A DNA stretch of 37,543 nucleotides from CAZZKG01 sp964654825. Lineage in GTDB: Bacteria > Gemmatimonadota > CAZMKB01. Location: positions 1-37,543 of the forward strand of contig CAZZKG010000035.1 of assembly GCA_964654825.1 (NCBI GenBank), given 5' to 3'. Numbering within the stretch: position 1 is the first letter of the stretch; every line of letters begins with the position of its first letter. This document shows positions 15,154 to 24,231 of the stretch, one piece after another. Under the pieces are notes generated by a model that saw only the letters and a list, made by a program, of their open reading frames with translations, was not told where the DNA came from and ran no database searches. The position numbers were made by a program, and so were the translations under genes.

Positions 15154-16430
15154 GAATTCTCTATATCTCAGCTGATTACGGGATACCTGTCCTCGGAAAT
15201 AAAGGCGGTTCCGTCCACATCCGGGAACTTGTAAAAGCATTTCACGATCTTGGACATGAAGTGACTACTCTCACGCCTAGAACAGGTGACGAAGGAGGAA
15301 ATCAGCTCCCCGGGTATCTAAAAGAGATCCGGCTGTCTTTTCTCGAACAATCGATTCTAGGGCAGCTCAAAGAACGGGGAGGCCGTTCTTCAGGTGAAAC
15401 AGCACTCTTGAAAGAAATACGATCAATTCTCACAAATCGACGGATCTCTGAACAGATCGATATATTTCATGAGACAGAGCCGTTCGATTTCATCTATGAG
15501 AGACTTTCACTCTGGAATTTCTCAGGAGTCGAAGCCTCAAAGACACTCGGAATCCCGCATGTCCTCGAAGTCAATGCCCCGCTGTCTGTTGAACAGGAGA
15601 CATATCGCTCGCTTCATCTCAAATCACTTGCTCAGAGTATCGAAGCTGTTCTCTTCAGGAAAGCCGATCTACTGATAGCAGTCTCAGAGGCGCTCAAAGA
15701 CTATATCACGAGAGGAGGAACTTCAACCGACAAGATCCAGGTCCTTCCGAATGCAGTGGAGTCTGACAGGTTCGCTCGGGGAATACACACTGATAGTCGG
15801 ACTATAAAAAGGAGATACAATATCCCGGAAGACAAACTGGTTGTTGGATTCATCGGATCGTTGAAAAGATGGCATGGCATTGAAATACTGATGGAAACCA
15901 TGAAGCTCCTCTGGTCTGTCTCACCTGATTTTCATCTCCTCGTCGTCGGTCACGGGCCTCTGAGGGACTGGATCGAGAAAACCACCAGTGAGGGTGGATT
16001 CAGTCAGGGAGTCACTATAACCGGAGAGGTACATCATGACATGATCCCCTCATACATCCAGTGCATGGATGTCACAGTCGCACCATACCTCGATATCGAG
16101 GAATTCTATTTCTCCCCACTGAAGATCTTCGAATATATGGCTGCCGGAAAGCCTGTCGTAGCCAGTAGATTAGGGCAGATACAAGAACTTGTGAAGGACG
16201 GGGAGTCCGGTCTGTTGTGCATACCAGGTGATTCTGAGGATCTGGCAAACAAAATTATCTTCCTGAGAGACAATCCTGGATTCGGGCAAAAGATCGGAGA
16301 CAATGCAGTGAAAGCAGCTCGCAAACACGGAGACTGGAAGAATAACGCGAACAGTATCATCGGATTCGTGGAGAACATATGGCTGAACAATCCCCAAAAA
16401 ACGGTAACCCCAGGATTGCCTACATCCTGA
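15150..16430 (+). CDS. GT4-family glycosyltransferase
   Basis: A 426-aa GT-B retaining transferase. The N-terminus shows ILYISADYGIPVLGNKGGSVHIRELVKAF, with the glycine-rich acceptor loop. The C-terminal nucleotide-sugar site includes LVVGFIGSLKRWHGIEIL, LLVVGHGPLRDW and FYFSPLKIFEYMAAGKPVVAS, the counterpart of the EX7E motif. The acceptor is presumably the product of the previous gene (inference from order). The start is GTG 15150, overlapping the previous TGA as GTGA; translational coupling is likely. Its last 52 nt overlap the next gene. Confidence 0.92.
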   Translation: MRILYISADYGIPVLGNKGGSVHIRELVKAFHDLGHEVTTLTPRTGDEGGNQLPGYLKEIRLSFLEQSILGQLKERGGRSSGETALLKEIRSILTNRRISEQIDIFHETEPFDFIYERLSLWNFSGVEASKTLGIPHVLEVNAPLSVEQETYRSLHLKSLAQSIEAVLFRKADLLIAVSEALKDYITRGGTSTDKIQVLPNAVESDRFARGIHTDSRTIKRRYNIPEDKLVVGFIGSLKRWHGIEILMETMKLLWSVSPDFHLLVVGHGPLRDWIEKTTSEGGFSQGVTITGEVHHDMIPSYIQCMDVTVAPYLDIEEFYFSPLKIFEYMAAGKPVVASRLGQIQELVKDGESGLLCIPGDSEDLANKIIFLRDNPGFGQKIGDNAVKAARKHGDWKNNANSIIGFVENIWLNNPQKTVTPGLPTS

Positions 16431-17626
16431 AAAGATACCCCCGGCTTTCGGAGACTTTCATAGCCAATGAAATCCTCTCGTTGAGCAATATGGGATTCGA
16501 CATCCGTATCTTCTCCATCAAAGATCCCGGGGATCGGATACATTCTTTTGTTCGAGAGATTACGAGTCCTGTGCACTATCTCCCGGCTGTTTCGAAGGAG
16601 AACCGTCTCGAGTTCTTCGTCGCTCACCTTTACACATTCATACGGAATCCAGTGGGGTACGTAAGATGCCTCGCCTATGCGAGGAAACACTCGAGCCCGG
16701 AGTCGAGAAAAAAATTTCTCCTGGCAGGATATGTGGGCAGATCCGTAATTTCAGGACGGATACAGCATCTTCATTCTCATTTTGCAACAGGGAGTACGAG
16801 ACTTGCCAAGTACATTCATATCATGACCGGAGTACCATACAGTTTTACGGCCCATGCGAAGGATATTTTCTCCGACCGGGTGAGCCCGAAACAGCTCAAG
16901 AGGCGCATTAAAAAAGCACAATTCATTGTCACCATTAGCGAATACAACCGGAACTATCTGAAGAATATCGTACCCACGGCACGGATCCATGTCATACGGA
17001 ATGGCTTACGCATCGAGGAATTTTCTCCAAATGGAAGATTTTCAGGGGGCGAAAGCAGACCGGTAATCCTGGGGGTGGGCAGACTGGTAGAAAAAAAGGG
17101 GTTCGTGTATCTCGTGGAGGCGTGCGGTGTTCTGAAACGAGAGGGTAAGGATTTCCGGTGTATCATCGTTGGAGACGGACCGCTGAAAGAGGAGATCGAG
17201 GGAAGGATCACAGAACTGGGTCTTTCGGAACATGTACGACTCGAGGGATCCAGGATCCAGGATGAGCTCATCAGAGACTATTACACAAAAGCTCACATCC
17301 TCGTCCTTCCGTGCACGGTTGCCGCGAACAACGATATGGATGGTATCCCTGTAGTACTCGAAGAAGCGATGGCTATGAGAATACCGGTAGTCACAACCGC
17401 CGTCGCGGGCATACCCGAGCTGGTCCGCCATCGAGAGACAGGGCTTCTGGTACCTCCGGGGGATGTAGGGGAGCTCGCCAGGTCGATCAGGAACCTGATG
17501 GAGGACGAACCGCTGCGGCAGAATCTGAAATCGTCGGGGAGAAACCTCATCGAATCCGAATACGATATCGAAAAGACTTCTTCTCAACTGGCAGGATTAT
17601 TCAAAGACGCGTTGGGTGAACACTGA
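16379..17626 (+). CDS. GT4-family glycosyltransferase, colanic-acid type
   Basis: A 415-aa GT-B enzyme resembling exopolysaccharide transferases. Landmarks are YILKRYPRLSETFIANEI at the N-terminus, HSHFATGSTRLAKYIHIMTGVPYSFTAHAKDIF in the acceptor domain, then VILGVGRLVEKKGFVYLVEA, CIIVGDGPLKEEIE and NDMDGIPVVLEEAMAMRIPVV, in which Asp takes the first acidic place of the usual EGxP motif. ATG 16379 has GGAG 5 nt upstream and overlaps the preceding transferase by 52 nt. The next gene starts one base after its stop. It probably adds a later sugar of the same glycan. Confidence 0.93.
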   Translation: MAEQSPKNGNPRIAYILKRYPRLSETFIANEILSLSNMGFDIRIFSIKDPGDRIHSFVREITSPVHYLPAVSKENRLEFFVAHLYTFIRNPVGYVRCLAYARKHSSPESRKKFLLAGYVGRSVISGRIQHLHSHFATGSTRLAKYIHIMTGVPYSFTAHAKDIFSDRVSPKQLKRRIKKAQFIVTISEYNRNYLKNIVPTARIHVIRNGLRIEEFSPNGRFSGGESRPVILGVGRLVEKKGFVYLVEACGVLKREGKDFRCIIVGDGPLKEEIEGRITELGLSEHVRLEGSRIQDELIRDYYTKAHILVLPCTVAANNDMDGIPVVLEEAMAMRIPVVTTAVAGIPELVRHRETGLLVPPGDVGELARSIRNLMEDEPLRQNLKSSGRNLIESEYDIEKTSSQLAGLFKDALGEH

Positions 17627-17627
17627 A

Positions 17628-19472
17628 ATGTTACCGGGCTTGAAAGATATAAAGATAAAATCCGTCAAAAGGGTGTACGGGTATTTTTATCCGTATGTTT
17701 CCAGATTCCGCTCGAAGCTCATCCTTGCTCTCCTGAGCGGGTTTGGTATTATGGCGATGGATCTCCTCAAACCCTGGCCGATAAAACTTATATTCGACGG
17801 TATACTGTTTGATAAAAAGAAAGTGCAGAATAACCCTTTATTCTCGATACTCTTCGAGAGAGGGACCACCTGGGTCCTCGCCGTATCCTGTATCTCAATA
17901 GTACTTATCGCTATTCTGAAAGGTATTTTCAGCTATCACGAGCGGATACTGACCGCCGAAGTAGGACACAGGACAACAGCCTCGATTCGCAGAAGACTGT
18001 ACGACCACCTGCAGCACCTCTCGAGATCCTTTCATGACAGGCGTACATCCGGCGATCTCATCGTTCGCCTCACCGGAGACATTTCACTTCTGAAGGAGAT
18101 GCTGGTGGATTTCATTATCACCGCCACCGGAAAATCTCTGACTCTCGTTGGTATGGTAGTCATCATGCTCGTCATCGATTGGCAGCTGACGTTGATGGCT
18201 CTGGCCACTGTTCCTTTTCTCCTGTTCTCGATAGCGAAGTATACACAGAGCATCAAAATTTCCACGAACAGTGCCAGACATAAAGAAGGGAAAGTAGCTT
18301 CCATTGCCTATGAATCTCTCAACTCGATCTCTCTGATACATGCACTTTCCCTGCAGAAGCTACAGTACGAGAAGTTCTCGCAATATAACAGGAGTAACCT
18401 GAGAGCCGGCCTACGGACAACTCGCCTCGTCGCTTCATTCCAGAGGATCGTTGAGGTTCTCCTCGCCGTCGGCTCCTGTGTTGTCATGTGGTTCGGAGTC
18501 AAGAGAGTACTGGATGGAATCCTTTCACCCGGGGATCTGCTCGTGTTCATCTCCTACATGAGGGACATGTACCGGCCGCTCCGACAGTTGTCAAAACTCA
18601 CTTCCCGGGTGGGTAAATCTACGGCATGCGGTGAACGGATTCTCGAAATACTCGACATCGAGCCAGCTATCAAAGACGCTCCGACGGCTGTCACAGCTTC
18701 GCTGTCAGATGGTCGGATTCATTTCGACCGTGTCTCATTTTCTTACAACGGCGATGGGAGCACACTGAAAAATATCAATTTTGTGATCGAATCGGGTCAG
18801 ACGGTGGCACTGGTCGGGCCGTCAGGTGCCGGGAAGACGACTATTCTGTATCTTCTTCTCAGATTCTACGATCCTCAGACGGGGAGTGTAAAAATAGATG
18901 ACCAAGACATCAGGAACATAACACTCGATTCCCTCAGAGGACAGATCAGTGTGATATTGCACGAACCGTCCCTGTTCGCCACCACCATTCGGGAAAACAT
19001 CGCCCTTGGCAAACCGGAAGCTTCGGAAGATGAGATCATACGAGCTGCTAAAATTGCCAACGCCCATGAATTTATTCTGAATATGGAACAAGGATACGAA
19101 ACTGTCGTCGGTGAATCGGGCTCGACCCTGTCGAGAGGCCAGAAACAGAGAATAGCGCTCGCCCGAACGGCCATCCGTGACGCTCCCATTATCATACTCG
19201 ACGAACCGACAACAGGTCTCGACGCTGAATCAGAGCTGCTTGTCATCGACACGCTGAACCGTCTCATGAAGGACAGAACATGCCTCGTCATCGCCCATCG
19301 TTTTTCGACAATCGAATCGGCCGACAGGATTCTGGTTGTCGACGGCGGGGAACTGATCGAAGAGGGAGATCATCACACATTGATGCAAAATAGCAGTAAA
19401 TATCGAACGCTGTATTCTATACAGATAGCCGGTAACTCGATAAACAGCACGAGGAATTCCAGCTATGAATAA
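17628..19472 (+). CDS. MsbA-type ABC exporter (fused membrane and ATPase domains)
   Basis: A 614-aa half transporter expected to dimerise in the inner membrane and move a lipid-linked or hydrophobic substrate outward, here probably the glycan made by the preceding enzymes. Six membrane helices occupy about 20-330. The ATPase domain has Walker A GPSGAGKTT (397-405), Walker B IIILDEPTTG with its catalytic Glu, and the H-loop VIAHRFST. Two deviations stand out: the Q-loop reads VILHEPSLF, with His445 in place of Gln, and the signature is LSRGQ (501-505) instead of LSGGQ. ATG 17628 is one base after the previous stop; an in-frame GTG at 17616 is an alternative. Neither has a good Shine-Dalgarno site. 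The next gene overlaps it by 8 nt. Confidence 0.93.
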   Translation: MLPGLKDIKIKSVKRVYGYFYPYVSRFRSKLILALLSGFGIMAMDLLKPWPIKLIFDGILFDKKKVQNNPLFSILFERGTTWVLAVSCISIVLIAILKGIFSYHERILTAEVGHRTTASIRRRLYDHLQHLSRSFHDRRTSGDLIVRLTGDISLLKEMLVDFIITATGKSLTLVGMVVIMLVIDWQLTLMALATVPFLLFSIAKYTQSIKISTNSARHKEGKVASIAYESLNSISLIHALSLQKLQYEKFSQYNRSNLRAGLRTTRLVASFQRIVEVLLAVGSCVVMWFGVKRVLDGILSPGDLLVFISYMRDMYRPLRQLSKLTSRVGKSTACGERILEILDIEPAIKDAPTAVTASLSDGRIHFDRVSFSYNGDGSTLKNINFVIESGQTVALVGPSGAGKTTILYLLLRFYDPQTGSVKIDDQDIRNITLDSLRGQISVILHEPSLFATTIRENIALGKPEASEDEIIRAAKIANAHEFILNMEQGYETVVGESGSTLSRGQKQRIALARTAIRDAPIIILDEPTTGLDAESELLVIDTLNRLMKDRTCLVIAHRFSTIESADRILVVDGGELIEEGDHHTLMQNSSKYRTLYSIQIAGNSINSTRNSSYE

Positions 19473-20892
19473 ACCATATCCTCTCCCTCGTGATGTGCGA
19501 TTTCCGGCACTTGCTGCGGCACTCGACCCGGTGTTTATGGTCAATCTTTTCCGGCGGGAACTCGAAGGGAGTTCTCAGGGGAATCATATCAGGATAAAGC
19601 AGTGCGTCCCGGACTACATACGTTACAAACCGGGTGTGAGCTGCATTGTTGGATACAACCTCTTCATTTCTGATAACAATACATCTCTGACACAACGCGT
19701 GTACGGAAGACTTTTCCCGCCTGATGAAGGAAGGGCTTCTTTCGAGAAATCTCTGAAAACACACACTGCCACTCCCGGATATGGACCACCGGTGGCCTGG
19801 TTCAATGACATCAACATGATGGTCTCGTATTTCCCCAATGACAGATGTCTCAGGGGGCTGCGGTTCATACTCGATCCTGACAAACTGAAAAGGATCGCAC
19901 AGTCCTGCCTTTTCGAACATGTCGAACCTCCCTGGCGGATCAGGGGAAGGAAAACCACACTGGACATCCTGAGTTATAAACCCGAAAGGCACTGTGTGGT
20001 GAAGTGTCAGTTCGGCTTGAAAAACGACAGTACGAAAAAGAAAAAATCGATCAATGTGATCGCCAAGATGTTGGAAAAGGGCGCAGGCGCGTATGTCTAC
20101 CGAACAAACAAACAGATCTGGAGAATGTATCAGAAGTCGGAATCCACACCGATAATTCCGGAGCCGATGGCTTACGATGCACACGCGGTAATATTTTTCC
20201 AGGAGGAGGTGCAAGGCCCGTATCCTTCACCCTCCACTTCCTCCCGGGAGGTCTGGTTCACCAATTTGAGCCGGACGGCAAAATCGTTGAGATCATTTCA
20301 TGAGTTGAAAATCGAGGGCTTGAGAGCGTACCAGATTTCCAGAGAACTGGAAGATCTGCGATTATCGATGCAGGCGACTTCACTCGTTCTTCCGGACTGG
20401 AGAAGGGACATACTCGAGCTTTATGATCGACTCGAGAAGGAATCGTTTGGCCTCGATGGAAGACCGGCTCACACAGTTCACGGAGATTTTCATAGTGAAC
20501 AGGTACTTATGGAAGAGGAGGGGCCTGTCATCATCGATCTCGACGAAGTCAGGGCATCAGAGCCGATGGCCGATGTCGCCAATTTCAACGCTCATCTTTC
20601 CAAGCATGTGTTTGATGGATCTCTCACTCGGGAAGAAGCACAGGCGGCAGAAGAGGTTTTCCTCGAGAGCTATGCTGGAGACCGGGATTGTTCCCGGAGC
20701 GACCCGATATACCGCTGGTACAAGCGGGTATCTTTCGTAAAGCTGGCACTCAGCTGTGTGAAGTATCTCCCACCGGACTGGCAGGATGGTGTGAGATTCT
20801 TCCTGGATGAGGCCGAGTATACAGATGATTCACGAATGAAGTTCGGGCCAACACATCGGCCGTCTTCTCATACTTCGGACAACCATGAATAA
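19465..20892 (+). CDS. APH/choline-kinase-fold phosphotransferase, copy 1
   Basis: A 475-aa soluble protein of the aminoglycoside phosphotransferase/choline kinase superfamily. The catalytic loop is HGDFHSEQ (His339, Asp341) and the metal-binding Asp358 lies in IIDLDEV. Upstream segments such as YIRYKPGVSCIVGYNL and ILSYKPERHCVVKCQ look like beta strands of the ATP-binding lobe. Its place between an ABC exporter and a phosphatase-like lipoprotein suggests a glycan or lipid phosphate donor role, not drug resistance. ATG 19465 has GAGGAA about 8 nt upstream and overlaps the exporter by 8 nt. The next gene is a paralogue with its catalytic residues at the same residue numbers. Confidence 0.85.
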   Translation: MNKPYPLPRDVRFPALAAALDPVFMVNLFRRELEGSSQGNHIRIKQCVPDYIRYKPGVSCIVGYNLFISDNNTSLTQRVYGRLFPPDEGRASFEKSLKTHTATPGYGPPVAWFNDINMMVSYFPNDRCLRGLRFILDPDKLKRIAQSCLFEHVEPPWRIRGRKTTLDILSYKPERHCVVKCQFGLKNDSTKKKKSINVIAKMLEKGAGAYVYRTNKQIWRMYQKSESTPIIPEPMAYDAHAVIFFQEEVQGPYPSPSTSSREVWFTNLSRTAKSLRSFHELKIEGLRAYQISRELEDLRLSMQATSLVLPDWRRDILELYDRLEKESFGLDGRPAHTVHGDFHSEQVLMEEEGPVIIDLDEVRASEPMADVANFNAHLSKHVFDGSLTREEAQAAEEVFLESYAGDRDCSRSDPIYRWYKRVSFVKLALSCVKYLPPDWQDGVRFFLDEAEYTDDSRMKFGPTHRPSSHTSDNHE

Positions 20893-22288
20893 ACTTCTGA
20901 ACGCGGATTTTTTCAGAAAGGCAATGGACAGTCGGCTGATGGGCCGGAAACTCGGTTCGATCATGGTCCCGGGCGGTCAGCATACCTTCCAGTTGAATAC
21001 CAGGAGGGCATTTCCCTGGTCGATGGGGGGAAAGGGAGCGATCGAATACGAGGTGAACCTGGGTAACCACGAGAAGGGAATAACGAAAACCAGGATTATC
21101 AATGCACGGATGTGTCCCGATAAAGGGAAAGACTCGAAAAATCCAATCGCCTGTGATTCCATTCCTATGACACCGGGAGAACTCGACCGTTTTTTCTCAG
21201 GGCTCAGAACGATCTCACTCCGAGATCCCCGAATGATCCTTTCGAGCTTCCCTCATGATTCCCGGATGACCTGGCTCAAGGATCTGGTGGACCAACGGAT
21301 TATGGGGGATCTACTTAAACTTAAGCTTACCAAATTCTATGGGAGGAAAAACATTTCTCTGTCAGAGGATCTCGCACTCCTCGGTCACCGACATGGGAAG
21401 AGATGCACTCTTCAATACTCCCTTGCGGTATCAGGTTCCCGGAGGCGTTCTTCCGATCGAATCCGGATTATCGGCAAAACCTTTTGTGACGGGAGGGGAC
21501 GGCTTACCTTCGAGATTCTTCAGCAGCTCTGGGACTGGTCGTCGTCAGGGTCAAAAAGCCGTCCCCCCCTTATACCAAAGCCACTCTTCTACGTACCTGA
21601 ATACAATATCTACTTCCAGGAGGCAAAAAAAGGGTTCAATCTCGCCCAGATGAAGGTGGGAGAACTGAGGCGGGAGATGGCAGCCGGGTTGGCCGAACTA
21701 CTCGCACGATTTCACAGCTCCAGGATCATCGTCGAAGGGCAGTACACACCGGATGATGAATTATTACTGTTGGGGAAAATGAGGAACTACCTTCCGATCA
21801 TCCGGCCGGATCTCGACGAGATGAGCCGGGATCTTCTTACTTCGATCCATGAGGCCGCTGATTCACTGGGCATGCGTGAATTCACCCCGGGGATAACCCA
21901 CAGGGATTTCTATGATAAGCAGGCGATTGTATGTCAGGAAGGTATATACCTTGTCGACCTCGACACGGTGACCATGTCCGATCAGGCCATGGATGTCGGC
22001 AATTTCCTTGCTCATATTTTTCTGAGAGCCCTGCAGTACGGCGAGCCGGAGGATGAAACAACCCACAACGCTCATTATTTCATTTCCGCGTACCGCTCTC
22101 ACAACCCGTGGATCGATGACAGGAGGATAACCTTTTATCTTTCCACCTCGCTGTTCCGTCTCGCCTGCCTGTATGCCTACAGACCGACCTGGAGCAGACT
22201 GATCGGGAGGCTTTTCGGTGAATGTCGGAAACAGATTATCCAGTCTTTGCATGTCGGTTCCGGGCTATCGAAGAACAGACGGGTGTGA
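20885..22288 (+). CDS. APH/choline-kinase-fold phosphotransferase, copy 2
   Basis: A 467-aa paralogue of the preceding kinase. The catalytic loop is HRDFYDKQ (His339, Asp341), with Arg in place of the usual Gly, and the metal Asp358 lies in LVDLDTV. The ATP-lobe segment YNIYFQEAKKGFNL parallels the hinge region of copy 1 (AVIFFQEEVQGPYP). Overall identity looks low, so any duplication is old. The start junction (ATGAATAAAC, 8-nt overlap with the upstream stop) is the same as that of copy 1. The substrate is unknown; a second sugar position or an acceptor different from that of copy 1 is inferred. Confidence 0.82.
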   Translation: MNKLLNADFFRKAMDSRLMGRKLGSIMVPGGQHTFQLNTRRAFPWSMGGKGAIEYEVNLGNHEKGITKTRIINARMCPDKGKDSKNPIACDSIPMTPGELDRFFSGLRTISLRDPRMILSSFPHDSRMTWLKDLVDQRIMGDLLKLKLTKFYGRKNISLSEDLALLGHRHGKRCTLQYSLAVSGSRRRSSDRIRIIGKTFCDGRGRLTFEILQQLWDWSSSGSKSRPPLIPKPLFYVPEYNIYFQEAKKGFNLAQMKVGELRREMAAGLAELLARFHSSRIIVEGQYTPDDELLLLGKMRNYLPIIRPDLDEMSRDLLTSIHEAADSLGMREFTPGITHRDFYDKQAIVCQEGIYLVDLDTVTMSDQAMDVGNFLAHIFLRALQYGEPEDETTHNAHYFISAYRSHNPWIDDRRITFYLSTSLFRLACLYAYRPTWSRLIGRLFGECRKQIIQSLHVGSGLSKNRRV

Positions 22289-22289
22289 T

Positions 22290-24215
22290 ATGTACAGAAG
22301 GTCAACGATATACACGATGTTTTTTCTGTCGCTGTTCGGTATTATATTGATCACAACGTCCTGTGGAGAAACTACAAAGAGAAAAGGGAGAGATGCAGCC
22401 AACGTGATTATCGTACTCGTCGATGCCCTCCGTGCGGATCACCTCGGTACATATGGATATCAACGTGACACGTCTCCGAACATCGACAATTTTGCCGAAA
22501 CGAGTACAGTCTTCACGCACGTTGTTAGTCCCTCGAGCTGGACAAAACCCTCCATCCCTTCGCTTTTTACTTCCCTCTACCCATCGAGACACGGTGTATT
22601 TCTGGGAAGCAGTAAAGATACAGAAGGGCACATCACATCGGATGTCCTTCATGATTCTCTCCTGACCATGGCCGAGGTGTTCAACCAGCACGGGTACAGT
22701 ACCGCAGCTTTTGTTCACAACGCCCAGCTGAGAGGTTTTCTAGGATTCTCGCAGGGATTCGACCTCTACCAGGACAGGGCAGGGGATGCTGAAAATATCA
22801 ACAGTCAATTCTTCGACTGGCTCGCAGAACGAGAAGACAGACCATTCTTCGCATATCTGCACTATCTTGACGTTCACTATCCTTATCAGCCGCCTGCACC
22901 TTACGACACACTATTCGGGACTTTCCAATCAGACATCGATTTTTTCACCGACGAATGGAAAGCGCTCAGGACCGGGATCAACCATGGAGAAATAGAACTG
23001 GAGGAAGGTGACCTCCAGAAAATGATCAGTCTTTATGACGGTGAAATACGATATCTCGACGAGCAGCTTGGAACTCTCTTCACCACGCTCAGGAAAAAAG
23101 GCCTCTACCATAACACTATGCTGATCTTCATTGCCGATCATGGAGACGAATTTCTCGAGCACGGCAAGATCGGACACGGTCAATCACTCTACCATGAACT
23201 CCTCCGGATCCCACTCATGATAAAATTTCCACATGGAGAATGGAGTGGGGAAAAAATGAATCAAATCTCCGAGCTGGTCGACCTTCTCCCTACCATTACA
23301 GATTATTTCGGCTGGCAGCCTCCCTCGGGAGTCGACGGGCACTCTCTCCTGCCCGTTCTGGTTGATGCGGGGGGGGAGGAAAACTCATCTCGATACGCCT
23401 ATGCCGAAGTCCTGCAGAGGAAAACTTATAAGAGAACAGTTGTCGGGGATAATTACAAACTCATCGAAACCTTTTCAGGCGATTTCCGGGCCAGGACTCC
23501 CTCTCATCTTCTGAGCAAGATTCACATCGGAGACAGGGTGGAGATAGACGGTATGGAGGGAAGTGATCATACCTTCATAGCCAGGAGTATCGCTCTCGAT
23601 GACAACCAGTCCGACGACGATATAGAGATCGAAGGGCCGGTCTCGAAGCTCGATGGCGGAGACAATCCTTTCAAGCTTATGTCATTTACAATCGTACCTG
23701 AGCCGGGTGTGAAAGTGAAGGGATCCGAAGGCAATCCTCTTGAACTGAACGACATCGAAGACGGCATGAGAATCAAGGTGAACGGCCATATCCGTGACGG
23801 TAACGTTATCGAGATCGACAGGCTGCGCGTAAAAAAGCGGGAAAAGACCGGTTATTCACTCGAGTGCGTCATCGACGACCTGACCGATGTGGGATCAGAC
23901 ACGACCCTGATATCGGTGAAAGAGTACAGGATCCTGGTGACAGGTGAGACCGACAGAAACAGTGATGAATCACCGGGCGATTCAACAGATGTGCGGCAAT
24001 TCACTGAAATGAGAGAGATGTATGATCTCACTCAGGATCCTGGAGAGATCCACAATCTGATCTCTCTCATGCCTTCACGGGCACAGAGACTCGGATCTCT
24101 CCTCGAACAGCAGTTCCCGAATTTACCCGGCACGAATGGGCCGAAAGCAGCAGACGTCCAGAGACTGGATGAGGATACAATAGAAGAATTAAGGGCTATC
24201 GGATACATAAAATAA
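22290..24215 (+). CDS. Alkaline-phosphatase-superfamily (sulfatase-like) lipoprotein with inserted DUF5666-like module
   Basis: A 641-aa exported lipoprotein (signal peptide ending ILITTSCGE). The sulfatase-like core is clear: VIIVLVDALRADHLGTYGY (metal Asp), SSWTKPSIPSLFTSLYPSRHG, ADHGDEFLEHGKIGHGQSLYHELLRIPL (metal Asp-His) and YDLTQDPGEIHNL near the end. The position of the formylglycine Cys/Ser is Thr85 and the CxPxR motif is absent, so the fold more probably acts on phosphate or phosphoester groups, as in the Thr-nucleophile phosphoethanolamine transferases and LtaS. About 170 residues (about 398-566) rich in IGDRVEIDG- and GMRIKVNG-like repeats are inserted into the C-terminal subdomain and match the N-terminus of the next protein. 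ATG 22290 follows the previous stop by one base; a longer in-frame start at 22218 would misplace the signal peptide. Confidence 0.88.
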   Translation: MYRRSTIYTMFFLSLFGIILITTSCGETTKRKGRDAANVIIVLVDALRADHLGTYGYQRDTSPNIDNFAETSTVFTHVVSPSSWTKPSIPSLFTSLYPSRHGVFLGSSKDTEGHITSDVLHDSLLTMAEVFNQHGYSTAAFVHNAQLRGFLGFSQGFDLYQDRAGDAENINSQFFDWLAEREDRPFFAYLHYLDVHYPYQPPAPYDTLFGTFQSDIDFFTDEWKALRTGINHGEIELEEGDLQKMISLYDGEIRYLDEQLGTLFTTLRKKGLYHNTMLIFIADHGDEFLEHGKIGHGQSLYHELLRIPLMIKFPHGEWSGEKMNQISELVDLLPTITDYFGWQPPSGVDGHSLLPVLVDAGGEENSSRYAYAEVLQRKTYKRTVVGDNYKLIETFSGDFRARTPSHLLSKIHIGDRVEIDGMEGSDHTFIARSIALDDNQSDDDIEIEGPVSKLDGGDNPFKLMSFTIVPEPGVKVKGSEGNPLELNDIEDGMRIKVNGHIRDGNVIEIDRLRVKKREKTGYSLECVIDDLTDVGSDTTLISVKEYRILVTGETDRNSDESPGDSTDVRQFTEMREMYDLTQDPGEIHNLISLMPSRAQRLGSLLEQQFPNLPGTNGPKAADVQRLDEDTIEELRAIGYIK

Positions 24216-24231
24216 CAATAGATCATCAAAA

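Noticed and set aside
19465..22288. Aminoglycoside resistance genes
   Set aside because: Both proteins are much longer than APH resistance enzymes and lie inside a glycan export cluster; only the catalytic loop is shared.
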